From the NCBI RefSeq assembly GCF_014164585.1, contig NZ_JACJFM010000005.1:62001-126000 (forward strand): 64,000 bases of DNA, in the 5' to 3' direction. The translations under genes and the position numbers were made by a program. Positions 63,658 to 64,000 of the stretch are shown here, in pieces; the stretch's first letter is position 1, and each line of letters opens with the position of its first letter. The stretch comes from Oceanospirillum sediminis. Its GTDB lineage: Bacteria > Pseudomonadota > Gammaproteobacteria > Pseudomonadales > Halomonadaceae. Under the pieces are notes generated by a model. The model saw only the letters and a program-made list of their open reading frames with translations. It was not told where the DNA came from and did not search any database.

Positions 63658-64000
63658 TTATTGTGAAAACGGCAGAATAACTGCCAGTGCGATGAACAGC
63701 GAGCCGCATAATTGATTAAACTGCTGGCCTTTTTTTTGTAACCATGGACGAGCTTTAAAAGCTGCCATAGCGACCAGAAGTTCCACCACAAACTCAATGA
63801 TCACCAGAGTTAATGCCATAGTGATAAACTGGTTTTCCAGCGGTTGGCTGGTATCAATAAACATGGCCAGAAAGACGCCCAGAAACAGAATCACTTTAGG
63901 GTTGGACAAAGCGACCAGCACACCTTGCCTGAACAGCTGACTTTTACTTCGCAGTGGCTCTGTGCCTGTTTGTTCTATACCGGTAAATGGCTTACGCCAT
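63658..64000 (-). CDS. LysE/RhtB-family exporter, 5' end outside window
   Basis: The C-terminal 114 residues of an amino-acid exporter. The frame is open to the window edge, entering as WRKPFTGIEQTG, then LFRQGVLVALSNPKVILFLGVFLAMFID (in part), the RhtB-type signature for helix 4, then three more helices to the stop at 63658. An internal GTG at 63921 is not the real start, because the upstream residues continue the family pattern. Substrate is unknown; homologues export threonine, homoserine lactone or lysine. Confidence 0.85.
   Translation of the reverse strand, partial: WRKPFTGIEQTGTEPLRSKSQLFRQGVLVALSNPKVILFLGVFLAMFIDTSQPLENQFITMALTLVIIEFVVELLVAMAAFKARPWLQKKGQQFNQLCGSLFIALAVILPFSQ

Noticed and set aside
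1-64000. tRNA, rRNA, CRISPR or prophage features
   Set aside because: No cloverleaf with CCA-proximal features, no spaced direct repeats and no phage structural or integrase genes were found on reading.

Overview
The window is chromosomal DNA of a Gram-negative gammaproteobacterium. Moderate G+C content, a group-2 Mrp Na+/H+ antiporter, a TonB-dependent B12 receptor, RlmJ, YaeQ, UmuDC and a LuxP homologue all fit a marine member of the Oceanospirillales/Vibrionales neighbourhood. I cannot name the species. I saw no prophage, insertion sequence, CRISPR array, rRNA or tRNA.

Layout. 1-5 kb: the end of a universal stress protein gene, a small membrane protein, a METTL20-like methyltransferase, then a minus-strand bufferin operon (bufA-bufB-bufC-DoxX) making a modified, probably copper-binding peptide, next to a YHS-domain gene. 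5-12 kb: an AraC regulator, D-amino-acid dehydrogenase, a REC-CheC/PAS-diguanylate cyclase pair, a membrane diguanylate cyclase and a diguanylate cyclase with a periplasmic c-type haem motif. 12.5-24 kb: umuDC, a MocR regulator, btuB-btuR behind a cobalamin riboswitch, rlmJ, a PhzF protein, and an EamA exporter with its divergent MocR regulator. 23.4-28.5 kb: a complete nikABCDE nickel importer. 28.6-32.9 kb: a LuxP-type AI-2-binding protein with a LuxQ-like sensor fused to PAS-GGDEF-EAL. 33-42.4 kb: a polytopic membrane protein, the mnhABCDEFG operon and PhoX. 42.6-54.1 kb: a large multi-PAS histidine kinase, an aldehyde dehydrogenase with an adjacent Lrp regulator, a second haem-type GGDEF-EAL protein and a PAS-GGDEF-EAL protein. 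54-64 kb: a small coiled-coil membrane protein, YaeQ, a urea transporter, GlpQ-like phosphodiesterase, an MFS carrier with a repeat-rich tail, SelO and a truncated LysE-type exporter.

Two themes stand out. First, c-di-GMP signalling is dense: six GGDEF and/or EAL proteins with different sensors. Second, there is metal handling: copper (bufferin), nickel (Nik) and cobalt as B12 (BtuB/BtuR). The most unusual locus is the LuxP/LuxQ-like pair. The periplasmic protein keeps every AI-2-contacting residue I can recall from Vibrio LuxP, but the membrane partner carries c-di-GMP domains instead of a histidine kinase. Its GGDEF motif is degenerate and its EAL motifs are intact, so it looks like an AI-2-controlled c-di-GMP phosphodiesterase.
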